Below, in pieces: positions 62,169 to 64,000 of a DNA stretch of 64,000 bases; position 1 is the stretch's first letter, and each line of letters begins with the position of its first letter. The notes below the pieces were generated by a model. It was not told where the DNA came from, did not search any database, and worked only from the letters and a program-made list of their open reading frames with translations. The position numbers and the translations under genes were made by a program. The DNA comes from Paenalicyclobacillus mengziensis (GTDB lineage: Bacteria > Bacillota > Bacilli > Alicyclobacillales > Alicyclobacillaceae). The stretch spans positions 4,316,001-4,380,000 of the forward strand of contig NZ_CP071182.1 of the NCBI RefSeq assembly GCF_017298635.1, in the 5' to 3' direction.

Positions 62169-63638
62169 ATGCCGATTTGGCTGATGGCTGTAATCCTGTA
62201 CATCGCAAACCTTGTGGGACTTCTCGTCGTTGCTGTCGGCGGCTCCAAAAAACCAGCGCCGACGTTAACCTGGCTTACTTTCTGTTTGGTCTTGCCGTTC
62301 CTTGGACTTGTGGTGTATCTCTTACTCACACGAAAGGTCCACCGACGCAGTTCCTTGCCGTGGGAACTGCCGTCTTACGAAGGCAGGGCAGACAGGTTGC
62401 CCCGCACACTGCACATGGAACTCGTCACCCAAAGCCTGTCTGCAGCGGCAATTGCCCGCGGTATTACACGGTTCTCATCACCGCCCGTTCAAGCAAACCT
62501 TCAAGCTTACAATGCCGGCGAACCCTTTTACCAAGACCTTGTGAGATCCATCCAAGATGCACAGTCCTCGATTGATATTGAGTTCTATATTTTTCGCTAT
62601 GATGAGGTCGGGAAAGCTGTGGTCGAGGCGCTGCTGGAACGGCTCCATGCTGGCGTCGAAGTGCGGTTTCTGCTTGATGGATTTGGCAGTCGAAAGTTCC
62701 CACAGGATGTGATTGCGCAGCTAGATGCAGCCGGTGCACAGTGCAGGATATTTTTCCCGATTGGTTTTCCTTTTTTAACACCAAGTGTCAATCACCGAGA
62801 TCACTGCAAGATAGTTGTCATTGACAAGACGACTGCATTTACAGGCGGCATGAACGTCGGCCGGGAATACGCTGGGCGAGACCCGTCCTACGGCCCATGG
62901 CGCGACACCCATGTCAAAATCGAAGCAAAAGTTCCGTTACCGCTGGCTGACCTGTTTGAAGCGAACTTTGAACTAGGGACACCGAGGACAGTGCATCCAC
63001 AACCGAGGCCAGTGCATCGCCGTACTGTCTCGAACTTGCCCGACAAGTCTACGAGGAAGGATGAGCCTGAAGTCGACGCAACCAACTACAGTCGCGGCCT
63101 CATTCAGTTTTTGCAAAGCGGTCCAGATACCCCTCGCCAGAATTTGCGTGAACTATATTTCCTGTGTCTAACACAGGCGACTCGACAGGTGGACATCACA
63201 ACACCGTACTTTCTTCCGGAGAGCGATTTGCTGATGGGGCTTTACACCGCCGTTGCAAGGGGAGTGCGGGTTCGACTGTTATTGCCGGAACGGGTCGATC
63301 ACCGAATGATTGGTTTCGCCTGCCAGACCTACTTTCCAAGTTTGCTGTACGCTGGCGTTGAGATCTATTTACATCGCCCCGGGGTACTGCATGCGAAAGT
63401 CATGACCGTTGACGACGATCTCGCTGTTGTTGGTGCGGCAAACTATGATCTTCGCAGTTTCCACTTAAACTATGAGGTTGCGATGGTGCAGTACGGTCAC
63501 TCGTTTGTCGAGGAACTCAGGCACCACTTTAATATGGATCTAGAGGTCTCAAGGCGCCTTGAAATTCACCAGCTTCACCCGTCGCTGGTTCACCGCGTAA
63601 AACATAATGCGGCACGGTTGTTAGCGCCCTTAATGTGA
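62169..63638 (+). CDS. cls: Cardiolipin synthase (phospholipase D family)
   Basis: A 489-residue membrane enzyme. Two N-terminal helices (about 3-25 and 35-55) precede two HKD motifs: HCKIVVIDKTTAFTGG and HAKVMTVDDDLAVVGAANYD. It condenses two phosphatidylglycerols into cardiolipin. The linker near 275-305 carries a short duplication (TVHPQPRPVHRRTV). ATG 62169 follows a GGGGGGA site. Confidence 0.95.
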   Translation: MPIWLMAVILYIANLVGLLVVAVGGSKKPAPTLTWLTFCLVLPFLGLVVYLLLTRKVHRRSSLPWELPSYEGRADRLPRTLHMELVTQSLSAAAIARGITRFSSPPVQANLQAYNAGEPFYQDLVRSIQDAQSSIDIEFYIFRYDEVGKAVVEALLERLHAGVEVRFLLDGFGSRKFPQDVIAQLDAAGAQCRIFFPIGFPFLTPSVNHRDHCKIVVIDKTTAFTGGMNVGREYAGRDPSYGPWRDTHVKIEAKVPLPLADLFEANFELGTPRTVHPQPRPVHRRTVSNLPDKSTRKDEPEVDATNYSRGLIQFLQSGPDTPRQNLRELYFLCLTQATRQVDITTPYFLPESDLLMGLYTAVARGVRVRLLLPERVDHRMIGFACQTYFPSLLYAGVEIYLHRPGVLHAKVMTVDDDLAVVGAANYDLRSFHLNYEVAMVQYGHSFVEELRHHFNMDLEVSRRLEIHQLHPSLVHRVKHNAARLLAPLM

Positions 63639-63691
63639 TGAAAAACGGTTGGCAACTTGACGTCTGCTGTCCACTTTGCAGCGTATGCCCA

Positions 63692-63719
63692 TTGGCGAAA
63701 CGAGCAACTTCTGTATAAT
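63692..63719 (+). promoter_or_regulatory. Promoter of coaA
   Basis: TTGGCG (63692-63697), a 16-bp spacer and a perfect TATAAT (63714-63719) lie 70 bp before the coaA start. Confidence 0.75.
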
Positions 63720-63789
63720 GAGAGAGCAGAATGACACATTGTCGAAGTTTCGCACTGAATCTACCAGAGCAACTGGAGGAATGACCCAT

Positions 63790-64000
63790 ATGCCTCTGTC
63801 GGCCGGAACAAAACAGCGACTTACGCCATACGTCAACTTTGACAGGGCTTCTTGGGGCGCGCTACGACTCGCCACTCCACTGCCTCTGACAGAACAAGAG
63901 CTCGATGAGTTAAGAGGACTCAACGTTGAGATATCTCTCGAAGAGGTAAAGGTTATCTACTTGCCTTTGTCACGTTTATTAAACCTATACGTGGGAGCCA
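63790..64000 (+). CDS. coaA: Type I pantothenate kinase, 5' part only
   Basis: The first 70 codons are visible and the rest lies outside the window. The N-terminus [16 protein letters not shown] and [16 protein letters not shown] are characteristic of bacterial CoaA, which phosphorylates pantothenate as the first step of coenzyme A synthesis. The P-loop would follow beyond the edge. ATG 63790 lies 10 nt behind GGAGG; ATG 63781, in frame, is too close to it. Confidence 0.92.
   Translation, partial: MPLSAGTKQRLTPYVNFDRASWGALRLATPLPLTEQELDELRGLNVEISLEEVKVIYLPLSRLLNLYVGA

Overview
The window looks like the chromosome of a spore-former-type member of the Bacillota (class Bacilli). Indicators are CodY, AzlCD, an AhrC-type ArgR, YitT, YtkL, YmfJ (DUF3243), YerC, the linkage of a YtoI-type DRTGG/CBS protein to DnaE, two T-box leaders, an FMN riboswitch and a ydaO-type (c-di-AMP) riboswitch. 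Moderate GC, a large IleRS of the eukaryote-like class and branched-chain keto-acid metabolism would suit Alicyclobacillaceae, but that is an inference without database support. No rRNA, tRNA, phage, insertion sequence or CRISPR array was seen. Gene content is mostly housekeeping; the unusual material is intergenic.

Layout. 1-4860 (minus): partial phosphatidylglycerophosphatase A-like gene, dnaE lacking an OB-fold segment, and a YtoI regulator. 5196-8836: YitT, two small membrane proteins, a DoxX-like protein and a cytochrome c lipoprotein. 9199-13226: M20 amidohydrolase plus cysK (sulfur/cysteine), then an XRE-cupin regulator divergent from azlCD with a 20-bp perfect palindrome between them. 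13379-15966: argR, signal peptidase I, DNA polymerase IV. 16292-19986: c-di-AMP riboswitch, a long leader, and a four-gene polar amino acid ABC transporter. 20448-23380: small conserved genes (DUF3243, YtkL, YlbF-like, XRE). 23471-28908: ileS and serS, each behind a T-box. 28909-30328: gene-free repeat territory. 30329-34845: beta-propeller lipoprotein, an MFS exporter with an adjoining truncated paralogue, and a VTT-domain protein. 35287-39357: FMN riboswitch, attenuator and ribD-ribE-ribBA-ribH. 39392-46817: cysE-type gene, mntH, dipeptidase, codY, methyltransferase, cation antiporter, yerC. 46945-54487: enoyl-CoA hydratase, 3-hydroxyacyl-CoA dehydrogenase, leucine dehydrogenase, and E1alpha/E1beta/E2 of a 2-oxoacid dehydrogenase without its own E3. 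54856-64000: small coiled-coil protein, GNAT, CcdA, glycine-betaine ABC transporter, oxidoreductase, cupredoxin-like protein, cardiolipin synthase, start of coaA.

The most striking observation is two families of intergenic phased-palindrome elements. Family 1 (6286-6494, 20229-20440, 34993-35203) has five 25-bp inverted repeats of the AATAACG...CGTTATT type at mirror-symmetric offsets of about 53-40-40-53 bp, with paired base changes between copies. Family 2 (about 29370-29648, 29770-30045, 56747-57026) has six G-run/C-run palindromes at about 53-53-44-54-54 bp. No protein explains either, and all copies lie in the same orientation. The window also carries more than twenty short tandem duplications (units 6-39 bp), concentrated just after stop codons, in leaders and in C-terminal tails.
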